Source of the DNA: an uncultured Nostocoides sp.
GTDB taxonomy: Bacteria > Actinomycetota > Actinomycetes > Actinomycetales > Dermatophilaceae
Length of the DNA stretch: 17,200 nt
Reading direction: 5' to 3'
Assembly: GCA_936931335.1 (NCBI GenBank)
Contig: CAKZIH010000179.1
Coordinates: 1-17,200 of the forward strand
The first letter of the stretch is position 1, and every line of letters begins with the position of its first letter. The notes below the pieces were generated by a model that had not been told where the DNA came from, did no database searches, and worked only from the letters and a program-made list of their open reading frames with translations. A program made the translations under genes and the position numbers. Of this stretch, positions 7,411 to 15,491 are shown in pieces.

Positions 7411-8433
7411 ATGCCGGTGAGACTCAAGGACGTGGCGCAACACGCGGGGGTCTCCATCAAGACCGTCTCGAATGTGGTCAACCATCAGCCGAATGTCAGC
7501 CCCGCCATGCGCGAGCGCGTGGAAGCCGCAATCAGCGAACTCGGTTACCGGCCCAATCTCGCCGCCCGGCAACTCAAACATGGTCGCGGCGGATTCATCG
7601 CGTTGGCCGTCCCTCGACTGGATTCGCCCTATTTCGCCGAGATCGCCGCCCGCTTCTCCGCTGAGGCCATCCGCCGCGGCTATCTCTTCCTCCTGGATAT
7701 CACCGGGGCGGACTACCAGCAGGAACGCCTCGCGCTCTCGGGCATGCGTACCCACATGATCGACGGGATGATCTTTTCCCCGCTGACGATCAGTGCCCAG
7801 GACATCAGCGAGCGCCGGGACGGCATCCCCTTGGTCATGCTCGGGGAGCGCGCCGTGCCCGAAGCGCTCGACCACGTGGCGGTTGACTCGGTATCCGCCT
7901 CCGCTGCAGTCGCGGCACATTTCTGCGAATTGGGCCGCACCCGCCCCGCGGCGATCGGCCGCGAGCCGGGTCAGGGCACAGCTTCCCTACGACTGCAAGG
8001 CTTTTCGCGATACCTTGGGGAAGCCGGGATCGAACTGCCGAGCGAACGGATTGTCGAGGTTCCCGAATTCGACCGGGCCGCCGGGTATGGGGCGATGCGT
8101 CACCTGCTCGCCCTGCCGACGGCGCAGCGTCCCGATGCAGTCTTCGCGTTCAACGACCTGATGGCCATCGGGGCGCTGCGGGCATGCCTGGAGTGGGGTG
8201 TCGATGTGCCCGGGGATATCGCGGTGGCGGGCTTCGACGACATACCGGAAGGGCGCTTTCATAGCCCAACCTTGACAACAATCGCACCGGATCTGGACGC
8301 CTTGACAACGAGTGTGCTCGACCTACTCATCGGGCGCATCGAGGGTTCGGATGCCCCGCCCGCGCGAGTCCGGATCCCTTGGTCACTGCAAGTACGCGAG
8401 AGCACCCGCGGCCGGTCACCCGCCGATCGATAA
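7411..8433 (+). CDS. LacI-family transcriptional regulator of the sugar operon
   Basis: The protein is 340 aa, the usual LacI length, from ATG 7411; this start puts the helix-turn-helix at the N-terminus (LKDVAQHAGVSIKTVSNVVN, residues 5-24), as in the family. An upstream ATG at 7303 would add 36 unrelated residues. The hinge helix PNLAARQLKHG (49-58) carries the Leu (55) that inserts into a central CpG of the operator. The rest (about 61-335) is the periplasmic-binding-like effector domain, with FAFNDLMAIGALRACLEWG and DIAVAGFDDIPEGRFHSP typical of the C-terminal subdomain. It is divergent from the transporter and glycosidase operon and likely represses it until an oligosaccharide is bound. 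Its last 18 bp overlap the 3' end of ctaB on the other strand. The effector sugar is unknown. Confidence 0.93.
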   Translation: MPVRLKDVAQHAGVSIKTVSNVVNHQPNVSPAMRERVEAAISELGYRPNLAARQLKHGRGGFIALAVPRLDSPYFAEIAARFSAEAIRRGYLFLLDITGADYQQERLALSGMRTHMIDGMIFSPLTISAQDISERRDGIPLVMLGERAVPEALDHVAVDSVSASAAVAAHFCELGRTRPAAIGREPGQGTASLRLQGFSRYLGEAGIELPSERIVEVPEFDRAAGYGAMRHLLALPTAQRPDAVFAFNDLMAIGALRACLEWGVDVPGDIAVAGFDDIPEGRFHSPTLTTIAPDLDALTTSVLDLLIGRIEGSDAPPARVRIPWSLQVRESTRGRSPADR

Positions 8434-9360
8434 GTACAGCAGCGGGTCGATCGCCACGGCCAGGAAGACCACGGTCACATAGGTGATCGAGAAGTGGAAC
8501 AGCCGCATCGGCTTCAGCGCCGCCGCGCTGGCGTCGGTGCGGGCGACGCGCAGCAAGCGGTGTGCCTCGGCGAGGAAGACTCCCCCGGCCAGCAGCGCGG
8601 CACCGGCATACAGCCAGCCCATCGGGGCGATCGGGATCAGCGCCAAGGACGCCAAGGTCATCGCCCAGGAGTAGGCCACGATCCGCTTGGCGACCCCGAC
8701 ATTGCCCTCCAGGACCGGGAGCATCGGGACCCCGGCGGCGGCATACTCGTCCTTGAACCGCATGGACAGCGGCCAATAGTGCGGGGGCGTCCAAAAGAAG
8801 ATGACCAGGAAGAGCACCACGGCGGCCCAACTCAGCGTGCCGGTGACCGCGGACCAGCCGATGAGCACGGGCATACAGCCGGCGGCGCCGCCCCAGACGA
8901 TGTTCTGCGCGGTGCGGCGCTTGAGGATCATCGTGTAGCCCACCGCATAGAGCACGATGGCCAGCAACGACAGCGCCGCGGAGATGAGGTTGACGGTCAG
9001 GGCGAACCAGAGCGTCGCGAGCACGCCAAGTGTGGACGCAAAGATCAGCGCGGCGCGCGGGGTGACCTCCCCGGTGACCAGCGGCCGGTTCGCGGTGCGG
9101 CCCATGTGCGCATCGATGTCACGGTCGTAAACCATGTTGAACGCATTGGCCGAACCGGCGGACAGACACCCACCGATCAGGGTCGCCACGACCAGCCACA
9201 GCGAGGGCACCCCGCGCTCGGCGAGGAACATCACCGGCACCGTGGTGATCAGCAGCAGTTCGATGATGCGCGGCTTGGTCAGCGCGACATAGGCGGCCAC
9301 TCTGCGCTGCCAGGTCCGCGGCGGACGCGCGGCAGTCACTGGCGTATGCAGTGTGGTCAC
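8416..9360 (-). CDS. ctaB: Protoheme IX farnesyltransferase (heme O synthase)
   Basis: The protein is 314 aa, a polytopic UbiA-superfamily enzyme that transfers a farnesyl group from farnesyl diphosphate to heme B, giving heme O for the aa3 cytochrome oxidase. The family's metal/diphosphate motif is intact: N75, D79 and D83 in NAFNMVYDRDID, followed by MGRTANRPLVTG. Also present are ALTKPRIIELLL (26-36) and the second loop ILKRRTAQNIVWGGAAGCMP. About nine hydrophobic segments follow the expected spacing. The start is GTG 9360, with only a weak purine-rich stretch upstream; no better start is seen. In many actinobacteria ctaB stands divergent from tkt, exactly as here, which supports the identification. 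Its 3' end overlaps the convergent LacI-type regulator by 18 bp. Confidence 0.96.
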   Translation of the reverse strand: MTTLHTPVTAARPPRTWQRRVAAYVALTKPRIIELLLITTVPVMFLAERGVPSLWLVVATLIGGCLSAGSANAFNMVYDRDIDAHMGRTANRPLVTGEVTPRAALIFASTLGVLATLWFALTVNLISAALSLLAIVLYAVGYTMILKRRTAQNIVWGGAAGCMPVLIGWSAVTGTLSWAAVVLFLVIFFWTPPHYWPLSMRFKDEYAAAGVPMLPVLEGNVGVAKRIVAYSWAMTLASLALIPIAPMGWLYAGAALLAGGVFLAEAHRLLRVARTDASAAALKPMRLFHFSITYVTVVFLAVAIDPLLYLSIGG

Positions 9361-9401
9361 GGCGTGGGCCTATTGCCTCTGCTCTTGTCCGGTTGGGTCC
9401 A

Positions 9402-9420
9402 GGTCGCGAGGTCCGCGACC
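9402..9420. repeat. 7-bp perfect inverted repeat upstream of ctaB
   Basis: GGTCGCG (9402-9408) and CGCGACC (9414-9420) flank AGGTC. It lies 42-60 bases upstream of the ctaB GTG and about 118 bases upstream of tkt. It could be a leader hairpin of the ctaB mRNA or an operator in the shared divergent promoter region (9361-9537). The sequence alone does not decide. Confidence 0.35.
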
Positions 9421-9472
9421 GACATCTCCACTCTACCGGCCCATCGCCGGCCCCCAGGCACCACCGCGCGGA

Positions 9473-9478
9473 TAGGCT
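9473..9478 (+). promoter_or_regulatory. Possible -10 box for the tkt-tal-zwf-opcA run
   Basis: TAGGCT matches the TAnnnT form of actinobacterial -10 boxes and would give a leader of about 53 bases ending in the tkt ribosome site. No convincing -35 is seen 16-18 bp upstream (the stretch is GC only), so this is weak. Confidence 0.22.
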
Positions 9479-9537
9479 GGCAGGGAACCAGGCCGTCATA
9501 TCCCACCGTCACTCCCAACCGTCCCGGAAGGACCATC

Positions 9538-11763
9538 GTGACCCCCGCTGCCCCCGAGCCCGACCGCACCGAATCCGCTTCCCCCGCCTCGGGCCGGACC
9601 GTCAAAGCCCCCAAGGCCGACGCAGCCGGATGGAGCGAACTCGACATCCGCGCCGTGGACACCGCCCGGATCCTGGCGGCAGACGCGGTGCAGAAGGTCG
9701 GCAATGGCCACCCCGGCACCGCCATGTCCCTGGCCCCGATCGCCTATCTGCTCTTCCAGCAGGTCATGCGGATCGACCCGAGCGACGAGCACTGGATCGG
9801 GCGCGACCGGTTTGTGCTCTCCTGCGGTCACTCCTCGCTGACCCAGTACATCCAGCTCTACTTCTCCGGCTACGGCCTCGAGCTCGACGACCTCAAGAGC
9901 CTGCGCACCTGGGGCTCGCTGACCCCGGGCCACCCGGAGGTGCACCACACCACCGGTGTCGAGGTCACCACCGGTCCGCTCGGTTCCGGCCTGGCCACCG
10001 CGGTGGGTATGGCGTTCGCCCAGCGCCGGCAGCGGGGTCTGCTCGACCCCGATGCGGCCAAGGGCACCAGCCCCTTCGACCACCACGTCTGGGTGATCGC
10101 CAGTGACGGCGACATCATGGAGGGCGTCACCCACGAGGCCAGCGCGCTGGCCGGCCACCAGGAGCTGGGCAACCTCACCGTCATCTACGACCAGAACACG
10201 ATCTCCATTGAGGACAAGACCGAGATCTCCTTCTCCGAGGACGTCGCCAAGCGCTATGAGGCCTACGGCTGGGCCGTGGAGACCATCGACTGGCGCGGCG
10301 ACGGCGACGGCGCCGAGTATGTGGAGGACGTCGACGCGCTGCTCGCCGCGTGTGAGCGCAGCCGCGAGTCCGCGAAGCCGACGATGATCATCGTGCGCAC
10401 CATCATCGGCTGGCCGGCGCCCACCAAGCAGGACACCGGCAAGGCACACGGTTCGGCCCTCGGGGATGAGGAGATCGCCGGCCTGAAGAAGGCCCTCGGC
10501 TTCGACCCCGAGCAGACCTTCGAGGTCGCCCCCGAGGTGCTGGACCACATTCGCCAGGTCAAGGACCGCGGTGCGCAGACGCGCGCCGAATGGGACAAGA
10601 CGTATGACGCCTGGCGCGCGGCCAATGGTGACGCCGCGGCCCTCTTCGACCGCCTCGAGAAGCGGGAACTGCCCGCCGGCCTGGCCTCGGCCATCCCGTC
10701 CTTCCCCGCCGACCCCAAGGGCATCGCCACTCGCGCCGCCTCGGGCAAAGTCCTGGGCGCCCTCGCCGACCAGCTTCCCGAGCTGTGGGGCGGCTCGGCC
10801 GACCTGGCCGAGTCCAACAACACCACGATGGAGGGCGCGCCCTCGTTCATCCCCGAGTCGAAGCAGACCCGGGAATGGTCCGGTAGCCCCTACGGGCGCA
10901 CCCTGCACTTCGGCATCCGCGAGTTCGGGATGGGCCTGATCCTCAATGGCATCGCCCTGGAGGGCCTGACCCGCCCGTATGGCGGCACCTTCCTCGTCTT
11001 CTCCGACTACATGCGCGCTGCGGTGCGCTTGGCCGCGATCCAGGAGCTCGGGGTCACCTTCGTGTGGACCCACGACTCCATCGGCCTCGGCGAAGACGGC
11101 CCCACCCACCAGCCGATCGAGCACCTCGCCTCGCTGCGGCTCATCCCGGGCTTCGATGTGGTCCGTCCCGCCGACGCCAATGAGACCGCCGCCGCCTGGC
11201 TGGCCATCCTGGAGAACGACCGGCCGGCCGGTCTGTGCCTATCCCGACAGGCGCTGCCGACCCAGGACCCGGAGGTCGCCGGCAAGGTCGAGAACGTCGG
11301 CAAGGGCGCCTATGTCCTGCGGGAAGCCTCCTCGGGCACCCCGCAGGTGATCCTCATCGCAACCGGTTCCGAGGTCGGCTTGGCCGTCGCCGCGGCCGAG
11401 CAGCTCGAGGAGGCAGGCACCGCCACCCGCGTGGTCTCGATGCCCTGCCGCGAGTGGTTCGAGCGTCAGGACAAGAGCTACAAGGAGCAGGTGCTCCCCC
11501 AGTCCGTGCGCGCCCGGGTCTCCGTGGAGGCCGGCGTGCCCACCGGCTGGCGCGACCTGGTCGGCGACGCCGGTGAGATCGTCGGTATCAACCACTTCGG
11601 CGCCTCGGCCGACGCCAAGACCCTCTTCGAGAAGTTCGGCTTCACCCCGGAGAACGTGGTTGCCGCCGCCAAGCGCAGCATCGAATCCGCGGCAGGTGAC
11701 GCCGGTCCCGTCGTTCCCGAGGCCGAGTCGGCGCACACCGACTTCCCGGCCGCCAAGTCCTGA
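9538..11763 (+). CDS. tkt: Transketolase
   Basis: The protein is 741 aa. The start is GTG 9538, with GGAAGGA 5 bases upstream; the open frame continues far upstream only because it is antisense to ctaB. It moves two-carbon units between ketoses and aldoses in the non-oxidative pentose phosphate pathway, using thiamine diphosphate and divalent metal. Seen: GNGHPGTAMS (56-64), the ThDP-binding stretch SDGDIMEG (189-196) through DQNTISIED (N220), catalytic Glu462 in GIREFGMG, and THDSIGLGEDGPTHQPIEHL (511-530) of the pyrimidine domain; the C-terminal domain starts near 600. The first position of the ThDP motif is Ser instead of the usual Gly. A Pro/Ala-rich extension of about 30 residues precedes the conserved region. 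It leads the run tkt-tal-zwf-opcA, with tal 24 bp downstream. Codon use is strongly GC3-biased, as for a highly expressed gene. Confidence 0.97.
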   Translation: MTPAAPEPDRTESASPASGRTVKAPKADAAGWSELDIRAVDTARILAADAVQKVGNGHPGTAMSLAPIAYLLFQQVMRIDPSDEHWIGRDRFVLSCGHSSLTQYIQLYFSGYGLELDDLKSLRTWGSLTPGHPEVHHTTGVEVTTGPLGSGLATAVGMAFAQRRQRGLLDPDAAKGTSPFDHHVWVIASDGDIMEGVTHEASALAGHQELGNLTVIYDQNTISIEDKTEISFSEDVAKRYEAYGWAVETIDWRGDGDGAEYVEDVDALLAACERSRESAKPTMIIVRTIIGWPAPTKQDTGKAHGSALGDEEIAGLKKALGFDPEQTFEVAPEVLDHIRQVKDRGAQTRAEWDKTYDAWRAANGDAAALFDRLEKRELPAGLASAIPSFPADPKGIATRAASGKVLGALADQLPELWGGSADLAESNNTTMEGAPSFIPESKQTREWSGSPYGRTLHFGIREFGMGLILNGIALEGLTRPYGGTFLVFSDYMRAAVRLAAIQELGVTFVWTHDSIGLGEDGPTHQPIEHLASLRLIPGFDVVRPADANETAAAWLAILENDRPAGLCLSRQALPTQDPEVAGKVENVGKGAYVLREASSGTPQVILIATGSEVGLAVAAAEQLEEAGTATRVVSMPCREWFERQDKSYKEQVLPQSVRARVSVEAGVPTGWRDLVGDAGEIVGINHFGASADAKTLFEKFGFTPENVVAAAKRSIESAAGDAGPVVPEAESAHTDFPAAKS

Positions 11764-11787
11764 TCCCCCCGAGGCAAAGGAAAACTC

Positions 11788-12942
11788 ATGTCTGAGAACG
11801 CCAATGGCGCAGCGCTGGAAGAGGGCGGCGTCGAGAACGACCGGATGAAGCAGCTCGCCGATGCCGGCGTGTCCGTATGGCTGGACGACCTCTCCCGCGA
11901 GCGTCTCACCTCCGGCAACCTCAAGGAGGTCATGGAGAAGAAGGGGGTCGTCGGGGTGACCACCAACCCGTCGATCTTCCAGGCGGCGCTGTCCGCGGGC
12001 GACAGCTACAACGCCCAGGTCACCGAGCTGGCGGGCAAAGGCACCGAGCTCGACGACGCCATCTTCGCCATCACCACCGACGACGTCCGCGACGCCTGCG
12101 ACGTCTTCCGCCCCATCTTCGATGCCACCGATGGTCAGGACGGTCGAGTCTCCATCGAGGTTGACCCCCGCATCGCCTATGACACCGGGAAGACCACCGC
12201 GGCGGCCCAGCAACTCAGCCGCACCGTCGACCGGCCCAACGCGATGATCAAGATCCCCGCCACCAAGGAGGGTCTGTCCTCGATCAGCGCCGTCCTCGGC
12301 GAGGGCATCAGTGTCAATGTCACCTTGATCTTCAGCCTTGAGCGCTACCGGGCCGTGATGAACGCCTACCTCGACGGCCTGGAGCAGGCCAAGGCAGCGG
12401 GCAAGGATCTGTCCACCATCCGCTCGGTGGCCTCCTTCTTCGTCTCCCGCGTGGACACCGAGGTGGACAAGCGCCTCGACGCCCTCGGCACCGAGGAGGC
12501 GACCGCCCTCAAGGGCAAGGCGGCCATCGCCAACGCGCGGCTGGCCTACCAGGCGTTCGAAGAGGTCTTCAGCAGCCCGCGCTGGGAGAGTCTGGCCGCG
12601 GCCGGTGCACACAAGCAGCGTCCGCTGTGGGCCTCCACCGGTGTGAAAAACCCCGAGTACTCCGACACCATGTATGTCGACCAGTTGGTCGCCCCGGACA
12701 CCGTGAACACGATGCCGGAGAAGACCCTGGACGCGGTCATCGACCACGGCAAGGTCACCGGCGACATGGTCACCGGCTACTACGACGACGCCAAGCAGGT
12801 CCTCGATGACCTGGAGCGCCTGGGGATCTCCTACACCGAGGTCACCGACCTGCTCGAGCAGGAGGGCGTGGAGAAGTTCGAGGCGTCCTGGGCCGATCTG
12901 CTCAAGGGCCTGCAGGCCGAGCTGGACAAGGCAGCCAAGTAG
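11788..12942 (+). CDS. tal: Transaldolase
   Basis: The protein is 384 aa, typical of the longer actinobacterial transaldolases. It transfers dihydroxyacetone from sedoheptulose 7-phosphate to glyceraldehyde 3-phosphate. The Schiff-base lysine is Lys155 in MIKIPAT; GVTTNPSIFQ (56-65) and SVNVTLIFSLERY (175-187) are the other family signatures of this TIM barrel. The start at 11788 is favoured by AAAGGA 6 bases upstream; a second ATG at 11845 lies closer to the conserved region but has no ribosome site, so the first 19 acidic residues are probably real. It lies 24 bp after tkt and 49 bp before zwf, so it is likely co-transcribed. Confidence 0.97.
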   Translation: MSENANGAALEEGGVENDRMKQLADAGVSVWLDDLSRERLTSGNLKEVMEKKGVVGVTTNPSIFQAALSAGDSYNAQVTELAGKGTELDDAIFAITTDDVRDACDVFRPIFDATDGQDGRVSIEVDPRIAYDTGKTTAAAQQLSRTVDRPNAMIKIPATKEGLSSISAVLGEGISVNVTLIFSLERYRAVMNAYLDGLEQAKAAGKDLSTIRSVASFFVSRVDTEVDKRLDALGTEEATALKGKAAIANARLAYQAFEEVFSSPRWESLAAAGAHKQRPLWASTGVKNPEYSDTMYVDQLVAPDTVNTMPEKTLDAVIDHGKVTGDMVTGYYDDAKQVLDDLERLGISYTEVTDLLEQEGVEKFEASWADLLKGLQAELDKAAK

Positions 12943-12991
12943 TCCACCCGGCATACCTGCCATACCGAAGCACGAGGCGAGAGGCCCCGCG

Positions 12992-14536
12992 ATGACCATT
13001 GCCCGCGTAGCCCGCGGGATCAACCCGCTACGCGATCCCCGGGACAAGCGGCTGCCGCGGGTCGCGGGGCCTTGCGCCCTCGTGCTCTTCGGTGTCACCG
13101 GTGATCTGGCCCGCAAGAAGCTGCTCCCGGCGATCTACGACCTGAGCAATCGGGGGCTGTTGCCCTCCAGCTTTGCCCTGGTCGGTTTCGCCCGCCGGGA
13201 ATGGGGCGATGAGGACTTCGCCACGATCGTGCACGACGCGATCAAGGAGGGGGCGCGAACCCCATTCCGGGAAGAGGTCTGGCGCAGCCTCGCCGAAGGC
13301 ATCCACTTCGTCCAGGGCAGCTTCGACGACGACGCCGCCTTCGAGCGACTGAGCGAGGTGCTGACCACGCTGGCCGCCGAGCGCGGCACCGGGGACAATG
13401 CCGCCTTCTATCTGTCCATCCCGCCCGACGCCTTCGGCACGGTATGTCAGCAGTTGGAGCGGGTGGGGCTATCGCAGGCCCCGCAGGGTGCCTGGCGCCG
13501 GGTGATCATCGAGAAGCCGTTCGGCCACGACCTGCACAGCGCTCGGGAACTCAACAACATCGTCGAAGGGGTCTTCCCACCCGACGAGGTCTTCCGCATC
13601 GACCACTATCTGGGCAAGGAGACGGTCCAGAACCTACTGGCGTTGCGCTTCGCCAACCAGATGTATGAGCCGATCTGGAACAGCCACTACGTCGACCATG
13701 TGCAGATCACCATGGCCGAGGACATCGGCATCGGCGGCCGCGCCGGCTATTACGACGGCATCGGCGCGGCCCGCGACGTCATCCAGAACCACCTGCTGCA
13801 GCTGCTGGCGCTGACCGCGATGGAGGAGCCCGCCTCCTTCGACGCCGATCAACTGCGCGCGGAGAAGGAGAAGGTGCTCGCCGCGGTCCGGGTGCCCGGC
13901 GATATCGCCTCCGCCACCGCCCGCGGGCAGTATGCCGCGGGCTGGCAGGGCAGTGAGCAGGTCGTCGGCTACCTCGATGAGGAGGGTGTCGAGCGCGGCA
14001 GCGCCACCGAGACCTATGCCGCGGTCACCCTGCACGTGGAGACCCGCCGCTGGGCGGGGGTGCCCTTCTATCTGCGCACCGGCAAACGGTTGGGCAAACG
14101 GGTCACCGAGATCGCCGTGGTCTTCACCAAGGCCCCGCATCTGCCGTTCACCCAGACCGCGACCGAAGAGTTGGGTCAGAACGCACTGGTCATCCGGGTC
14201 CAGCCCGACGAAGGGGTGACCATGCGCTTCGGGGCGAAGGTGCCCGGGGCGCAGATGGAGGTGCGCGATGTGACCATGGACTTCGGCTATGGCCGGGCGT
14301 TCACCGAGTCCTCGCCGGAGGCCTACGAGCGGCTCATCCTCGATGTCCTGCTCGGCGATCCGCCGCTCTTCCCCCGCCACCAAGAGGTCGAATTGTCCTG
14401 GAAGATCCTCGACCCGATCGAGCAGCATTGGGCGCGCACCGGCGGGCCGCTGGACAAGTACGAGGCGGGGACCTGGGGGCCGCGTTCGGCCGACACCATG
14501 TTGGAACGCGACGGCCGCAAGTGGAGGATGCCGTGA
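12992..14536 (+). CDS. zwf: Glucose-6-phosphate 1-dehydrogenase
   Basis: The protein is 514 aa, normal length. It oxidises glucose 6-phosphate to 6-phosphogluconolactone with NADP+, the entry to the oxidative pentose phosphate pathway. The nucleotide-binding motif GVTGDLARKKLLPAIYDL is at 34-51, EKPFGHD at 174-180, the family signature RIDHYLGKE at 202-210 (Asp204, His205), and the catalytic base is probably His267 in IQNHLLQ. The start is ATG 12992 behind a purine-rich GAGGCGAGAGG stretch; the frame extends back into tal, but those residues are shadow sequence. The stop overlaps the opcA start as GTGA, indicating coupling. In actinobacteria OpcA is needed for full activity of this enzyme. 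Confidence 0.97.
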   Translation: MTIARVARGINPLRDPRDKRLPRVAGPCALVLFGVTGDLARKKLLPAIYDLSNRGLLPSSFALVGFARREWGDEDFATIVHDAIKEGARTPFREEVWRSLAEGIHFVQGSFDDDAAFERLSEVLTTLAAERGTGDNAAFYLSIPPDAFGTVCQQLERVGLSQAPQGAWRRVIIEKPFGHDLHSARELNNIVEGVFPPDEVFRIDHYLGKETVQNLLALRFANQMYEPIWNSHYVDHVQITMAEDIGIGGRAGYYDGIGAARDVIQNHLLQLLALTAMEEPASFDADQLRAEKEKVLAAVRVPGDIASATARGQYAAGWQGSEQVVGYLDEEGVERGSATETYAAVTLHVETRRWAGVPFYLRTGKRLGKRVTEIAVVFTKAPHLPFTQTATEELGQNALVIRVQPDEGVTMRFGAKVPGAQMEVRDVTMDFGYGRAFTESSPEAYERLILDVLLGDPPLFPRHQEVELSWKILDPIEQHWARTGGPLDKYEAGTWGPRSADTMLERDGRKWRMP

Positions 14537-15459
14537 TCGTCGACCTGCCGAGCACGAATACGGCCACCGTCGTCAAGAAGCTCATGCAGTTGCGCGACAA
14601 TGTGGGGTCGATGGCCCTGGGCCGGGTGCTCACCCTGGTCGTGGTGGTCGATGAGGACGGGGTGGACGAGGCCGTCGAGATCGCCAATTCCGCCAGCCGT
14701 CAGCACCCGTGCCGGGTGATCGTTTTGGTGACCGCCAATGGCCGCGGAGCCGCCCGCCTCGACGCGCAGATCCGACTCGGCGGCGACGCCGGGGCCAGCG
14801 AGGTCGTGGTGTTGCGGATGTATGGGCCACTGGCCAAGCAGGGCCGCGCCGTGGTCACCCCGCTGCTGCTGCCGGACTCCCCCGTCGTCGTCTGGTGGCC
14901 GCGTGAGGCCCCGGTAGATCCGGCCGCCGACCCGGTGGGGGCGATGGCTCAGCGCCGGATCACCGACTCCGCCCGGGCGAAGCGACCCGCCACCGCCCTA
15001 TCCGCGCGCGGCAAGAACTATCGCGCCGGCGACACCGACCTGGCCTGGACCCGGCTCACCCTATGGCGCGGGCAACTGGCCGCGGCCCTGGACGAACCGC
15101 CATACGTGCAGGTGACGGGGGCGACGGTGACCGGGGCGCCCGACTCCCCGTCGGTGCCCCTGCTCGCGGGCTGGCTGGCGCAGCGGTTGCGCTGCCCGGT
15201 GCGCACCAAGGCATCGCGCGCCGGCAGCGGTCTGGTGGCTGTGACGCTGGAGCGCGAGGACGCCCAGATCGAGATTGCCCGCCCGTCCGGCTCAAGTGCC
15301 ACGATCACGCGCGCGGGACAGCGGGATCGGCGGATCGCGCTGCCGCCGCGCGGCGACGCCGAATGCCTAGCCGACGAATTGCACCGTCTCGATCCCGACC
15401 AGACGTATGCCGACGCCCTGATCCGCGGTATGCCGCAGGTGCGCGCGCTGCGGGACTGA
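14533..15459 (+). CDS. opcA: Glucose-6-phosphate dehydrogenase assembly protein OpcA
   Basis: The protein is 308 aa from a GTG at 14533 that overlaps the zwf stop by 4 bp. OpcA is a partner that assembles or activates glucose-6-phosphate dehydrogenase in cyanobacteria and actinobacteria. Visible family features are the N-terminal VVKKLMQLRDNVGSMALGRV region, the LVVVVDED strand, and VVVWWPREAPVDPAADPVG (about 117-135) followed by AQRRITDS. No enzymatic motif is expected. It ends the plus-strand run; convergent rbpA begins 32 bp beyond. The 6-phosphogluconolactonase gene that often follows is absent. Confidence 0.95.
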   Translation: MIVDLPSTNTATVVKKLMQLRDNVGSMALGRVLTLVVVVDEDGVDEAVEIANSASRQHPCRVIVLVTANGRGAARLDAQIRLGGDAGASEVVVLRMYGPLAKQGRAVVTPLLLPDSPVVVWWPREAPVDPAADPVGAMAQRRITDSARAKRPATALSARGKNYRAGDTDLAWTRLTLWRGQLAAALDEPPYVQVTGATVTGAPDSPSVPLLAGWLAQRLRCPVRTKASRAGSGLVAVTLEREDAQIEIARPSGSSATITRAGQRDRRIALPPRGDAECLADELHRLDPDQTYADALIRGMPQVRALRD

Positions 15460-15464
15460 TTCCC

Positions 15465-15488
15465 CGCTCCCGCAGGCGCGGGCGAGCG
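15465..15488. terminator. Hairpin between convergent opcA and rbpA
   Basis: CGCTCCCGC, loop AGGC, GCGGG, a 2-base bulge, then AGCG form a 9-bp stem lying exactly in the 32-bp gap between two converging genes. No T-run follows on either strand, which is common in high-GC actinobacteria. A bidirectional terminator is the natural reading. Confidence 0.5.
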
Positions 15489-15491
15489 AGC

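Noticed and set aside
1..8433. Recent horizontal transfer or mobile island carrying the sugar locus
   Set aside because: No transposase, integrase, tRNA or direct repeats are seen at the border, and base composition looks similar to the core genes. Only the gene-order junction hints at rearrangement.
8494..9537. Upstream extension of the tkt frame
   Set aside because: It is antisense to ctaB and shows no transketolase similarity. The GTG at 9538 has a good ribosome site and precedes the conserved region.
9496..11124. 542-codon open frame antisense to tkt
   Set aside because: It mirrors tkt codon by codon. Long antisense frames are expected when G/C fills third positions; the protein is low in complexity and resembles no family.
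11239..13116. 625-codon open frame antisense to the end of tkt, tal and the start of zwf
   Set aside because: It runs across three well-defined genes and their gaps, without a ribosome site or family motif. It is a GC-bias artefact.
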